41,569 nt of DNA, taken from positions 1 through 41,569 of the forward strand of contig NZ_VULR01000018.1 in assembly GCF_009696605.1 (NCBI RefSeq). Direction: 5' to 3'. The notes under the pieces are model-generated. The model was not told the DNA's origin, did no database searches, and saw nothing but the letters and a program-made list of their open reading frames with translations. Numbering within the stretch: the first letter of the stretch is position 1; each line of letters starts with the position of its first letter. Shown here one piece after another: positions 8,325-17,934 of the stretch. The translations under genes were made by a program, and so were the position numbers. The DNA is from Anaerosalibacter bizertensis. GTDB lineage: Bacteria > Bacillota > Clostridia > Tissierellales > Sporanaerobacteraceae.

Positions 8325-10714
8325 AAGGATCCAATCTAAATGTAAGGAGCAATATATATATTAGAAGGGGACCTTTAGAAAGGGATTTTGATTTTCATGG
8401 AAAAGTTCTTAATAGGGAGGCTATTAAAGAATTATTGTATTTTGGATCCTTAAATAAGGATAGGAATTTAAGTGATTTTCAAAAAGATATTCTTTCTAAA
8501 GGAAGTGCTTGTAGTCTCAATAAAGAAGAGATACCTTATGGTTTGGTTAAAAACAGTGATGGTGAAATGAAATGGGAATGTAGATGTGAGAAAATAGACT
8601 GCGAGCGTTTTGATGAATGTAGGCCAGATTTTCCAATTGAGGATAGGAGAAGGTTAAAAAAGCCTAGAACTATAGAAAAAGAGGAAGAAATATCAAATTT
8701 AGCAAAGCTAAGGAGTGTAGAGTATATAGTAGAAGATAAAACCTTGAAACATGAACCTATTGTAGAGTCTTTTCCAATAGAAGAAGATATTGAAATAGAA
8801 GAAACTATTCCAGGAAAGGAAGATTTAATAGAAGAAATAGAAACTATAGAATTAGATAAAGGAGAAATAGTTGAGCAGGATTTAATAGTCAAAGCTTCAA
8901 TAGAGGATAAAATATTTGTGAATGCAGGTCCAGGCACAGGGAAAACACATACTTTACTTGATAGAATTAAATATATAACTATAGAAGAAGAGTTAATAGA
9001 TCCTGATGAACTTATGGTACTATGTTTTTCTAGAGCAGCTATAGGAGAAATCAATAATAGGCTGTCACAAAATGTTTCTCAAGATGAAAATCTATATAAG
9101 TTAAACATATTGGATGTAAGGACTTTCGATTCTTTTGCAACAAGTTTAATTAAGTTTTTAGAGCCAGATATGGATCTAATGTATAGTGGATATGATGATA
9201 GAATAGAGCTTGCTATAAAGTTAATAGAAGAGAATTCTGATGTTCTTAAGAATTTTAAACATATTATAATAGATGAGATTCAAGATTTAGTTGGAGTAAG
9301 AGCCCGTTTAGTAAAAACTATATTAGAAATATCAGACTGTGGCTTTACCTTGTTTGGAGATACATGTCAGTCTATCTACAATTATCAGGTAAAGGATAAG
9401 CCAGAAGAGATGGATACCAATACTTTTTATAATTGGATATTAAATAAATATACTGATGAAATAAAATCCTATGGATTTAATAAAAACTTTAGACAAAAAG
9501 AAAGATTGGCAAAAATATCTGGTGAAATAAGGGAGTCTATACTACTGGATTCTCCAGAAAAACAAAAAGAAAAAATTATGAACAAGATAAAAACATTTCG
9601 ACATTTAGGTAGAAACTATAATATAAGGGATGAAATAGAGGATCTAGAATATGATAATATTAGCTTTCTGTGTAGGAGTAATGGACAAGCACTGAAAGTA
9701 TCCAATCAATTAAGTCAACAGGGAATAGAACATAAGCTAATGAAAGAATCAAATTTTAAAATATTAGATCGTTGGATAGGGGAATGTCTTAACTATGGGG
9801 GAGAAATTTTATCCTACAAGGAGTTCGATGAAATATGTAAATCTATATTAAAAATAGATGAAGATGAAATACAAAGAAGATGGGATAGTTTGAAAGAAGT
9901 AGAAGAGGGAGATTCTTCAAAACTTAGTATCAATGAGTTATCAAGGAATCTATCTTATAAAAAACATACATATGAAAATCTTTGTGCAAATCAAGAAAAC
10001 GATATTTTAGTATCTACTATTCATAGAGCAAAAGGACGAGAATTTGATAAGGTAATTTTATTAGATGATAATTTGTTGAATATAAATGAATCTAATAGTT
10101 TAATAGATGAAAATAAAATATACTACGTAGCTTTAACTAGACCCAAAGAAGATCTTTATAGGCTTAGCCTAAAGAATAGGAATAAAATTAAAAAAGTTAA
10201 TATTAAAGGTGGAAAAAGTAGATGGTATGAAACTTTTTGGAACAGGAATAAGAAAAAGGAGATGTTAAACTCTATAGAGGTTGGTAAGGAAAGGGATATT
10301 GATACAATAAGTTTTGTATCAGATAAATTTTTAGCTCCAGATTCAAATCCAGAACTTAATCAAGAATACATATTAAATAATGTAAGTACTAATGACAGAG
10401 TAACTTTAATTTTAGCAGAAAAAGATGGAATGGCTATTGGATATGACATATACCATGAAGATACAAAGATAGGGAGAATGTCAAATAATTTTTTAAATGA
10501 AGTGTATATAATACTTAATAAAATCTATAGGGTACATACTATGGACTCAAAATATTTTCCTCCAGCTATTACAGATATATATGTAGATGAGGTATGTACT
10601 TATGTATTGGAAAATGAAGGAATTATAGAACAGGTAAATCCTTATATTTCAAGAGGAATATGGAATGGTATAACTCTAACAGGATTTGGTAAACGTGAAC
10701 TAGATATTTTCTAA
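8321..10714 (+). CDS. UvrD/Rep-like superfamily 1 helicase with N-terminal Cys cluster
   Basis: 797 aa. SF1 motifs appear in order: Walker A NAGPGTGKT (201-209), Ia with VLCFSRAA, TFDSFA, Walker B IIIDEIQDL (315-323), motif III LFGDTCQSIYNYQ (344-356), NKNFRQ (motif IV), motif V STIHRAKGREFDKVIL and motif VI YYVALTRPKEDLY (601-613). The first ~200 residues are extra. They hold five cysteines (C64, C87, C89, C94, C100) in a C-x(22)-C-x-C-x4-C-x5-C pattern suited to Zn or an Fe-S cluster, then an acidic Glu/Ile-rich linker. About 150 C-terminal residues after motif VI are not typical of UvrD. Likely a DNA translocase that acts with the DrmA/DrmB pair. Starts in the overlap ATGA with the Hsp70-like gene. 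Confidence 0.88.
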   Translation: MKGSNLNVRSNIYIRRGPLERDFDFHGKVLNREAIKELLYFGSLNKDRNLSDFQKDILSKGSACSLNKEEIPYGLVKNSDGEMKWECRCEKIDCERFDECRPDFPIEDRRRLKKPRTIEKEEEISNLAKLRSVEYIVEDKTLKHEPIVESFPIEEDIEIEETIPGKEDLIEEIETIELDKGEIVEQDLIVKASIEDKIFVNAGPGTGKTHTLLDRIKYITIEEELIDPDELMVLCFSRAAIGEINNRLSQNVSQDENLYKLNILDVRTFDSFATSLIKFLEPDMDLMYSGYDDRIELAIKLIEENSDVLKNFKHIIIDEIQDLVGVRARLVKTILEISDCGFTLFGDTCQSIYNYQVKDKPEEMDTNTFYNWILNKYTDEIKSYGFNKNFRQKERLAKISGEIRESILLDSPEKQKEKIMNKIKTFRHLGRNYNIRDEIEDLEYDNISFLCRSNGQALKVSNQLSQQGIEHKLMKESNFKILDRWIGECLNYGGEILSYKEFDEICKSILKIDEDEIQRRWDSLKEVEEGDSSKLSINELSRNLSYKKHTYENLCANQENDILVSTIHRAKGREFDKVILLDDNLLNINESNSLIDENKIYYVALTRPKEDLYRLSLKNRNKIKKVNIKGGKSRWYETFWNRNKKKEMLNSIEVGKERDIDTISFVSDKFLAPDSNPELNQEYILNNVSTNDRVTLILAEKDGMAIGYDIYHEDTKIGRMSNNFLNEVYIILNKIYRVHTMDSKYFPPAITDIYVDEVCTYVLENEGIIEQVNPYISRGIWNGITLTGFGKRELDIF

Positions 10715-10728
10715 TAGGAGGTAGAGAC

Positions 10729-13700
10729 TTGAAATTTGATGAATACTATGAAGCTAGAGATTTTATTGAAAATTTACTTAGAATGGATCTATATGGTCCT
10801 GTAAAAGAAGATGAAATAATAGAAGAAAATCCATCCCAATACTATAGTATGGGAATACTTTTTCCTCAAAAGATAGAGGTAGATAGGTTTGAGAAAGAAG
10901 AGATAGAAACAAAGAAGAAGAGCCAGAATGGTAGAGAGGGCCAGGATATTGAAATGGATATAGAGGATGGATTATCCCTTAGTAATCTCTATAAACCTTC
11001 TTCTGTAGCTATATCTACTACAATAAAAGCAGGTGTTGAAAAGATAAAGATAAAAGTTAGATATAGTAAATACAAGGTAAGTGAGGATATTGAAACAATA
11101 ACTAAAGGTGAAGAGGAAAAAAACTTGAAAAAGCATAAATGGAAGAGAACAGCCTATGAGAAAGTAGTAGTTGTTGATTTAGAAGATGATACCAAAATAG
11201 ATATAGAGGAAGGGCTATCTCTCCAAGTATATTTGCATAGTATATATGATGATAGTTCAAAGACAATAACTGTAGTTTTGATTAACAAATATATGGGAGA
11301 AAAGAATTTAATAAAAGATGATTCTAATTCATTTTTCCAAGTAGGCATGGAAATAATAGCTGTAGATGATAAGGAACCCATATTTGCTCCTAAAAAGATG
11401 TTAATCCAAGTAGAAGAAACAGAAGAACAACAGAATTTAGATATGCTTTATGGAAATATAAAAGATTATGCTATAGGTCATGGCTGCGCTGTAGACTATG
11501 AAACCAATGAATATGGATGTTATAAAGTAATGTCTAGCTTTATTCCATCTTTTGAGCTTAAGCAAATGAAGCCTCAGTTAAAGGTAAATAAAGAAGTAGT
11601 TCAGATGAAATTTTTAGCACATGGTTCTAAAAAAGAAGTTATTAATAGATTATTGGAGCTGGTTGTATCTTACAACAATTGGATAGATCAACAAAAAAGA
11701 AAAATTGAGAAAATGGAAGATAGGTTTCAAGAGTCAGCTAAAAATAATATTGAAGCTTGTAAGGAAACATCAAATAGGATTAGAAGAGGTATAGATTTAC
11801 TTAATGATCAAGATATATTGTTAGCGTTTCAATTAGCTAATGAAGCTATGTTGAGGCAGAGAGTATATTATCTAAAGAAAAAAGACATGCCTATTGATTT
11901 TCAATATATAACTTGGTATCCTTTCCAATTAGCTTTCATATTATTGGAAATTGATTCTATAATCAATGAAGAATCTGATTATAAAGATATAGTAGATATA
12001 CTTTGGTTTCCTACAGGTGGAGGAAAAACGGAAGCCTATTTAGGGGTAGCAGCATTTACTATATTTTATAGAAGAATTATAGAGAAAGATATGGGAGCAG
12101 GAGTAACAGTTATTATGAGATATACCCTAAGACTCTTAACTATACAACAATTTGAAAGAGCAGCAGCTTTAATATGTTGTTGTGATGAAATAAGGGAAGA
12201 AAGAGAGGGATTATTAGGAAAAGAAGAAATTAGCATTGGATTATTTGTAGGGAGTGGTATGACACCTAATAATTTAGAAGATGCTAAAGAAAATCTCTAC
12301 AAGATAATATCAGGTGGAACAAGTGCTCTAAAAGAAGGGGATGGAAATCCTTGTCAACTGTTGGAATGTCCTATATGTGGAAGTAAAATCTTACCAATAA
12401 ATTATACAATTACTTCTGATGGAATGGGAATATATTGTCCCAATAGTGAATGTAGGAACAGTAAAAGAGCACCTATATATTTAATAGATGAAGATATATA
12501 TAATAGGAAACCAACATTGATAATATCAACAGTAGATAAATTTGCAAGGATGGCTTGGGAACCTAAGATAAGGTATATATTTGGAATAGATACAGAATAT
12601 AATCCACCAAGTCTTATAATCCAAGATGAGTTGCATTTAATTTCAGGACCTTTAGGAACTATAACTGGATTGTATGAAACAGCTATTGACTATCTCAGTA
12701 CAAAAGAAGGCAGAAAGCCTAAAATAATAGCTTCTACAGCAACCATTGGAAATGCAGAATCTCAGGTATTATCCCTCTATGGCAGGGAACATAGATTATT
12801 TCCAACACAGGGAATAGATATTAAAGATTCTTATTTTGCAACAGAAGCAAGCCTAGAAGAGAAGCCTGGTAGAAAATATATAGGAATATTATCTCCAAGT
12901 AAAACTCCGACAACTATGTTAATAAGGGTTTATGGATGTTTACAGTTTGCAACTAGATATTTAATAGATAAAGGATTTAGCACTGAAGTAATAGATAACT
13001 ATTGGACTATACTCGGATATTTCAATAGCTTAAAAGAATTAGGTGGAGCTGTAAACCAAGTGTATGACAATGTGCAGGAAAGATACTCCTTCTTATATAA
13101 TAAGAAGTTTAAAAATTTAACACCAGCTTTTACTTCTGTGGAAAAGTTTGATAATTTGCAAGAACTAACAAGTAGGAAGAAATCTTCTGAAATATCTAAG
13201 ATATTAAAAGGATTAGAAAGTAGTTATGGGAAAAGAAAAAATTTAGCTTTTGACTATGTACTAGCTTCCAATATGATATCTGTAGGAATAGATATAGATA
13301 GATTAGGATTGATGGCTATGACAGGACAGCCTAAATCAAATGCAGAATATATCCAAGCTTCTAGCAGGGTGGGAAGACAAAACCCAGGGTTAGTAGTTGT
13401 AATATATAATACATCTAGAACTAGAGAAAGATCCCACTATGAACAATTTAATAATTTTCATTCAGCTATATATAAACATGTAGAACCTAATAGTTTGACG
13501 CCTTTCTCCATGGGAGCTAGAGATAAAGCGTTACATGCTGTATATATAAGCTTATGTCGTCAAACTATATCATATCTAAGGGAGAGAGAAGATGCAGGGA
13601 ATTTTAAAATAGATGATGAAAACTTAAATGAAATTGAAGATCATATCATTGAAAGAGCAGAAAAAATAGTAGGTGAAAGTAAGGACTATTATGAAACTAT

Positions 13701-13896
13701 AGATGAGATAGAGAAAATCAAAGAACTTTGGGAATTAGAAATAGAGAATAGTGAATTTTTAAATTATGATAAATATGGCAGTGAAAATGCAAAACCCCTT
13801 TTAGGAGTAAATCAAGATGAAGAGGCAGCTTTTAGAACACTTAATTCCATGAGGAATGTTGATCTACATTGTAATGTATATTTAGAGGAGGATTAA
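10729..13896 (+). CDS. drmA: DrmA/YprA-type superfamily 2 helicase
   Basis: 1055 aa, close to DISARM DrmA length. A ~400-residue N-terminal region is followed by Walker A WFPTGGGKTEAYLG (426-439), a zinc module with C547, C550, C570 and C575 between the RecA lobes' motifs, the DExH box IIQDELHLISG (630-640), STATIG (motif III), and in lobe 2 SVGIDIDRLGLMAMTGQP and QASSRVGRQ (about 874-882). The C-terminal FRTLNSMRNVDLHCNVYL resembles the typical DrmA end. In DISARM, DrmA pairs with DrmB and loads on foreign DNA. The DrmB gene follows after 1 bp. Start is TTG at 10729 behind AGGAGGT; the first ATG would remove conserved sequence. Symbol assigned by motif similarity and gene order. Confidence 0.85.
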   Translation: MKFDEYYEARDFIENLLRMDLYGPVKEDEIIEENPSQYYSMGILFPQKIEVDRFEKEEIETKKKSQNGREGQDIEMDIEDGLSLSNLYKPSSVAISTTIKAGVEKIKIKVRYSKYKVSEDIETITKGEEEKNLKKHKWKRTAYEKVVVVDLEDDTKIDIEEGLSLQVYLHSIYDDSSKTITVVLINKYMGEKNLIKDDSNSFFQVGMEIIAVDDKEPIFAPKKMLIQVEETEEQQNLDMLYGNIKDYAIGHGCAVDYETNEYGCYKVMSSFIPSFELKQMKPQLKVNKEVVQMKFLAHGSKKEVINRLLELVVSYNNWIDQQKRKIEKMEDRFQESAKNNIEACKETSNRIRRGIDLLNDQDILLAFQLANEAMLRQRVYYLKKKDMPIDFQYITWYPFQLAFILLEIDSIINEESDYKDIVDILWFPTGGGKTEAYLGVAAFTIFYRRIIEKDMGAGVTVIMRYTLRLLTIQQFERAAALICCCDEIREEREGLLGKEEISIGLFVGSGMTPNNLEDAKENLYKIISGGTSALKEGDGNPCQLLECPICGSKILPINYTITSDGMGIYCPNSECRNSKRAPIYLIDEDIYNRKPTLIISTVDKFARMAWEPKIRYIFGIDTEYNPPSLIIQDELHLISGPLGTITGLYETAIDYLSTKEGRKPKIIASTATIGNAESQVLSLYGREHRLFPTQGIDIKDSYFATEASLEEKPGRKYIGILSPSKTPTTMLIRVYGCLQFATRYLIDKGFSTEVIDNYWTILGYFNSLKELGGAVNQVYDNVQERYSFLYNKKFKNLTPAFTSVEKFDNLQELTSRKKSSEISKILKGLESSYGKRKNLAFDYVLASNMISVGIDIDRLGLMAMTGQPKSNAEYIQASSRVGRQNPGLVVVIYNTSRTRERSHYEQFNNFHSAIYKHVEPNSLTPFSMGARDKALHAVYISLCRQTISYLREREDAGNFKIDDENLNEIEDHIIERAEKIVGESKDYYETIDEIEKIKELWELEIENSEFLNYDKYGSENAKPLLGVNQDEEAAFRTLNSMRNVDLHCNVYLEED

Positions 13897-13897
13897 T

Positions 13898-15697
13898 ATG
13901 AACTTTTATTCAAAGAAACCAAAGACTAAAAAGATAGTAGGTCAAATCAGACAAACTCAGATGATAACTACTTTTGGATGTGGTTCTTTAGTAGATTTTC
14001 CAAATGCTTCAGTAATAATGGCTGGAACAGATTTTTGGACAAACTGCGATGAGGAAGATACAATACAGGAAGTAAATCTTCAGAAACTTTTAAAAGTAGA
14101 CTATTTTATTAAACCAAAATCTCAAGACAGTACATCAACTAATCCATATAAAAGATCGAGAGATATACCTGCATTTAGATTTCCAAAGACTTTAATATGC
14201 TCAAATGAGAAATGTGGAAAGATTGGATATTATAAAATATTTAAACGAGGTAATATACTGAAATGCCCTATTTGTGGAAATAGGAATATAGTTCCATCAA
14301 GATTTATTGTAGCCTGTGAAAGAGGTCATATTGAAGATTTTCCTTATGATTGGTGGGTTCATAGAGATGATGAAAGCTGTGAAAAGCCAGATTTACGTCT
14401 GTTTTATGGAAAAGAAACAGGAGGACTTGATAGTATTATAATATGGTGTAAGACTTGTGGAAAAGGCAAAAGTATGAAATATAGTTTTACTAAAAATTCA
14501 TTAGAAGGATATTCATGTAGTGGAAATAGGCCTTGGCTAAAGGATAAAGATAAGGTTCCTTGCGATGAACCATTGAGAACAGTACAAAGAGGTAGTAGCA
14601 ATATATATTATCCAAACCATATAAGTGCTTTATCTATACCACCATGGAGTGATGCAATTCAAAAGGAATTAAATAAACATGAGGAATATTTAAGAGGATT
14701 AATAGAAATGAATGATAAAAGTATGACTAATCCAATGATAGATTTTCTTATAAAAAGTAGTAATATGGATAAGAAACTTAAATGTACTAAAGAAGAAATA
14801 AAAAAACAGATAATGTATCGTATAGAAAAATATAAGGATGGTACTCCAAAAGTTGAAAGGGATATAATGATAGATGAATATAAAGCATTTTTGCGTGGTG
14901 ACGATACGAGTGAAGATTTTGTAATAGAATCTGAAGAAGTGCCAGAAGTATTTAAAGAATATATTGACCAAATAGTTTTAGCTAAAAAGTTAAAAGAAGT
15001 ACTGGTCCTAACAGGATTTAAAAGAATAAATCCTGGAGATGAGTTTGACAACGATAAAGATAAGATAGCTCCTCTAAGCAAGAAGAGAAAAAAATGGTTA
15101 CCTGCTGTTGAATTTTGGGGTGAAGGAATATTTATTAAGCTTAATAAAAAAAGGATACAAAAATGGGAGGAAGATCAACAAGTTATAAACAGGATGAAGA
15201 TATTGGAGAATAATAAAGAAAAAGTAGATTTTAATTGCAATAAGTTTTCACCAAGATATGTTTTGCTCCATACATTTGCTCATTTGTTAATAAGACAAAT
15301 AACATTACAATGTGGATATTCTACTTCTGCACTAAAAGAACGTATATATACTACTCAAGACTATGGAGATGAAAAATACGATATGGAAGGTATCTTAATA
15401 TATACAGCTTCTCCTGATTCAGAAGGAAGTCTAGGAGGTCTAGTAAGTGAAGGTAGAAAAGAAAACTTAGAAAAAACCATTAAAAAAGCTTTAGAACAAA
15501 GTAGATGGTGCTCATCAGATCCACTTTGTATCCAATCAAGTGGACAAGGACTAAACTCACTAAACTTAGCAGCTTGTCATTCTTGTACATTATTGCCAGA
15601 AACAAGTTGCGAAATGAGAAATCTTTTCTTAGATAGAGCTACGTTAATAGGAGAGATTGATAATAAGAATATAGGATATTTTAGTGATCTGTTTTAG
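13898..15697 (+). CDS. drmB: DrmB-like DUF1998 protein
   Basis: 599 aa. An N-terminal zinc module has C101, C106, C123, C126 and the family hallmark ACERGHIEDFPYDWWVH (139-155). A second module has C184, C187, C207 and C222, followed by ISALSIPPWSD. The C-terminal DUF1998 region begins at HTFAHLLIRQITLQCGYS (about 457), continues with YTASPDSEGSLGGLV, and ends with a Cys cluster WCSSDPLC...CHSC...C that probably binds another metal. These traits match DISARM DrmB. DrmA-DrmB forms the core complex of that system. It is the last gene of the tight operon (1-bp gap upstream), and a 50-bp gap separates it from the reverse transcriptase. RBS TTAGAGGAGG lies inside the end of drmA. Confidence 0.88.
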   Translation: MNFYSKKPKTKKIVGQIRQTQMITTFGCGSLVDFPNASVIMAGTDFWTNCDEEDTIQEVNLQKLLKVDYFIKPKSQDSTSTNPYKRSRDIPAFRFPKTLICSNEKCGKIGYYKIFKRGNILKCPICGNRNIVPSRFIVACERGHIEDFPYDWWVHRDDESCEKPDLRLFYGKETGGLDSIIIWCKTCGKGKSMKYSFTKNSLEGYSCSGNRPWLKDKDKVPCDEPLRTVQRGSSNIYYPNHISALSIPPWSDAIQKELNKHEEYLRGLIEMNDKSMTNPMIDFLIKSSNMDKKLKCTKEEIKKQIMYRIEKYKDGTPKVERDIMIDEYKAFLRGDDTSEDFVIESEEVPEVFKEYIDQIVLAKKLKEVLVLTGFKRINPGDEFDNDKDKIAPLSKKRKKWLPAVEFWGEGIFIKLNKKRIQKWEEDQQVINRMKILENNKEKVDFNCNKFSPRYVLLHTFAHLLIRQITLQCGYSTSALKERIYTTQDYGDEKYDMEGILIYTASPDSEGSLGGLVSEGRKENLEKTIKKALEQSRWCSSDPLCIQSSGQGLNSLNLAACHSCTLLPETSCEMRNLFLDRATLIGEIDNKNIGYFSDLF

Positions 15698-15747
15698 GAT
15701 GGAGGATAATAAAGTAAGTTCTATAATAGATTTTTGAGGGTGATATT

Positions 15748-17859
15748 GTGGAGGGGAATTTTTTAGATATTAATAATTTTATTTTAGCTTATGAGAGATT
15801 AAAAACATATCCAAGGAATTATTATAAAAGTATATATATTAATGATTTGTATAATTTTGGTTTAAATTTAGATATAAATATTGCTACATTAATTGATAGA
15901 ATTGAAAATGATATATATGAACCTAGTTGTGCAAGTAAAATTTACATGCCTAAGCCAGATGGTACAGTACGTTCAATAACAGTTATTTCATTTATAGACC
16001 TGTTAATATATCAAGCTATAGTAAATATTTTAGCGGATGCATTTTATGACGAGTTTAAATATAAAGTTAACAAATACGTATTTGGACATATTTATAATAA
16101 AGTTACAAAGAAAGATGAAAAAATCTTTTTTTATGTTCCGTGGAAGAATCAATGGAAGAAGTATAATAATATGTCTATAAGATATTTTGAAGATGGTTAT
16201 AAATATAAATCTGAATTTGATTTAGCATCTTTTTATGACACTATAGATCATACTATATTACTTAAATTTATAGAAGATAAAGTATCAGATGAAAAGCTAA
16301 TTAGTGTTTTAGAGCAACAGTTGAAAATCTGGTCATGTGACCCGGATAGGTCTAGAATCTATAAAAATCATGGAATTCCACAAGGCCCGAATGCTTCAGG
16401 ATTTTTAGCAGAGATATTACTTGATTATATAGATAGAAATATGATAAGAGTAGTTAAAAAAAGCAATACAATTAAATATATTAGATATGTTGATGATATA
16501 AGGTTATTTTCATTAAATGAAAATGATGGAAGAAGGTGTTTAGCTTATTTAGATTTATTATCAAGAGACTTGGGGTTGATTCCTCAATCAAGTAAAGTAG
16601 GTATTAAGTTAATTAAGAGTAAGAAAGAGTTAATTACCGATAATAAAAAATTATCTCAAATTGCTATTTATTATAAAAAGAATAAGAAGCTAAAAAGTTC
16701 TCATAATAAAAAACTAACAAATAGTATTAAAAAAACATTGACTGAAGATAAAATAAATAATAAGACTTATGATAAAACCATTATGAAGTTTGTATTATAT
16801 AGGATAGGGCCTAATGATGTTATAAAAGAAATTTTAATTAAACATATAAAACAGTTCTATGAATGTTTTGATATAGTATGTTACTATCTTTCAAAACATT
16901 ATCTTAACGATACATTAGTACAAAAAACTATTTATGATATGCTTGAAAATGATTATACACCCTACAATTATATAATTGCTATTATATTTAAATACTTTTA
17001 TAAGATTGTAGAATTTGATGAAAAAATTTACTATAAGTATTATATAGGAAGAGAAAGGGCAAATTGGTATATTAGATATTTTATGATTGATTGGATATAT
17101 TACCATAGCTCAGACACATTAATTCAGATACCAAATGAAAAAAATTTAATAGTACGAAGGAAAGTAGAATTTTATAAATATATTACTATGAAAGATAATA
17201 AGGCAAAGGAAATATTACTTAAATCTATGATGGAAGATGAAGAAGTAGAAGTAGCTTTATTAGGATATAGTTTATATTTTGAATTATTTTATTTTGGTAT
17301 AGATAAAACGAACGATAATTTAAATGAATTTATAAAAAGAATATATGATATTCCTATAACAGATAATTATATAACTATAAAATTAAAAGAATATTATGGC
17401 ATTACAAATGGGAATGAATTTTTTAATTTTAATTATTGGGATAAGTATGAGTTAAATAATATTAATCAGGTTTTTAAAAGAGCACATGATATAATAAAAA
17501 ATGATTCATCTATTTGGTTAAATTATATGAATACTTTTAACCATTTAATTACTGTAAAACTATTAAAACTAAATGGATATAAAGATTTTAATGTCAAGGA
17601 ATATTCTAATATTTTGGACAATGATAATTTTATGAAGGAAAACTTTCCAAGGTCATATGAGTGGTTTCATGAAGTAAATAACAGGAGAAATCAACTTCCT
17701 TCATCTCATCCTTATGATAAGGATGGTAATATAGGAAAATATCTGACAGATGGTGAAAAAAGTAGACATGTTTTTTATTTTAAAAAATCTGTAGAAGAAA
17801 TTTTAATATATTTTGAGGGAAATAGCTTTAAGGGAAATAAAGTTATGGTAAGTGTATAA
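15748..17859 (+). CDS. Defence-type (UG/Abi/DRT-like) reverse transcriptase
   Basis: 703 aa. RT motifs are complete: SEFDLASFYDTIDH (155-168, catalytic D158), GIPQGPNASGFLAEILLDYI (209-228) and IRYVDDIRLF (245-254, D249/D250). The IPQGP-x-x-SGFLA form and the long all-helical C-terminal region (about 300-703, HEAT-like or Abi-like) fit defence-associated RTs better than group II intron or retron RTs. No maturase, HNH, nitrilase or PrimPol motif is visible. I cannot assign a DRT number. Start is GTG at 15748 behind GAGGG at 15736-15740. The 50-bp gap from drmB holds no obvious terminator, so it may be transcribed with the DISARM-like operon. Local codon use is even more AT-rich than the helicase genes, hinting at a separate origin. 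Confidence 0.85.
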   Translation: MEGNFLDINNFILAYERLKTYPRNYYKSIYINDLYNFGLNLDINIATLIDRIENDIYEPSCASKIYMPKPDGTVRSITVISFIDLLIYQAIVNILADAFYDEFKYKVNKYVFGHIYNKVTKKDEKIFFYVPWKNQWKKYNNMSIRYFEDGYKYKSEFDLASFYDTIDHTILLKFIEDKVSDEKLISVLEQQLKIWSCDPDRSRIYKNHGIPQGPNASGFLAEILLDYIDRNMIRVVKKSNTIKYIRYVDDIRLFSLNENDGRRCLAYLDLLSRDLGLIPQSSKVGIKLIKSKKELITDNKKLSQIAIYYKKNKKLKSSHNKKLTNSIKKTLTEDKINNKTYDKTIMKFVLYRIGPNDVIKEILIKHIKQFYECFDIVCYYLSKHYLNDTLVQKTIYDMLENDYTPYNYIIAIIFKYFYKIVEFDEKIYYKYYIGRERANWYIRYFMIDWIYYHSSDTLIQIPNEKNLIVRRKVEFYKYITMKDNKAKEILLKSMMEDEEVEVALLGYSLYFELFYFGIDKTNDNLNEFIKRIYDIPITDNYITIKLKEYYGITNGNEFFNFNYWDKYELNNINQVFKRAHDIIKNDSSIWLNYMNTFNHLITVKLLKLNGYKDFNVKEYSNILDNDNFMKENFPRSYEWFHEVNNRRNQLPSSHPYDKDGNIGKYLTDGEKSRHVFYFKKSVEEILIYFEGNSFKGNKVMVSV

Positions 17860-17934
17860 AAAAGTTATGAATAATATTAATAATAAAATTAACTTTTATC
17901 TATTAAAGAATATAATTAGAAAGGAGATACAGGA

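Noticed and set aside
14404-15081. Minus-strand ORFs of 65-140 aa within drmB
   Set aside because: Antisense to a well-supported DUF1998 gene; products are Ser/Leu/Phe-rich without motifs.
3608-15697. Calling the operon canonical DISARM or giving it the name ARMADA
   Set aside because: drmC and a methylase are absent, and I cannot confirm the gene set of ARMADA from memory, so only the DrmA/DrmB relation is claimed.
15698-15747. A template ncRNA upstream of the reverse transcriptase, as in DRT2/DRT9 or retrons
   Set aside because: The 50-bp gap is too short and shows no stable fold beyond the RBS; no msr/msd-like repeats were seen.
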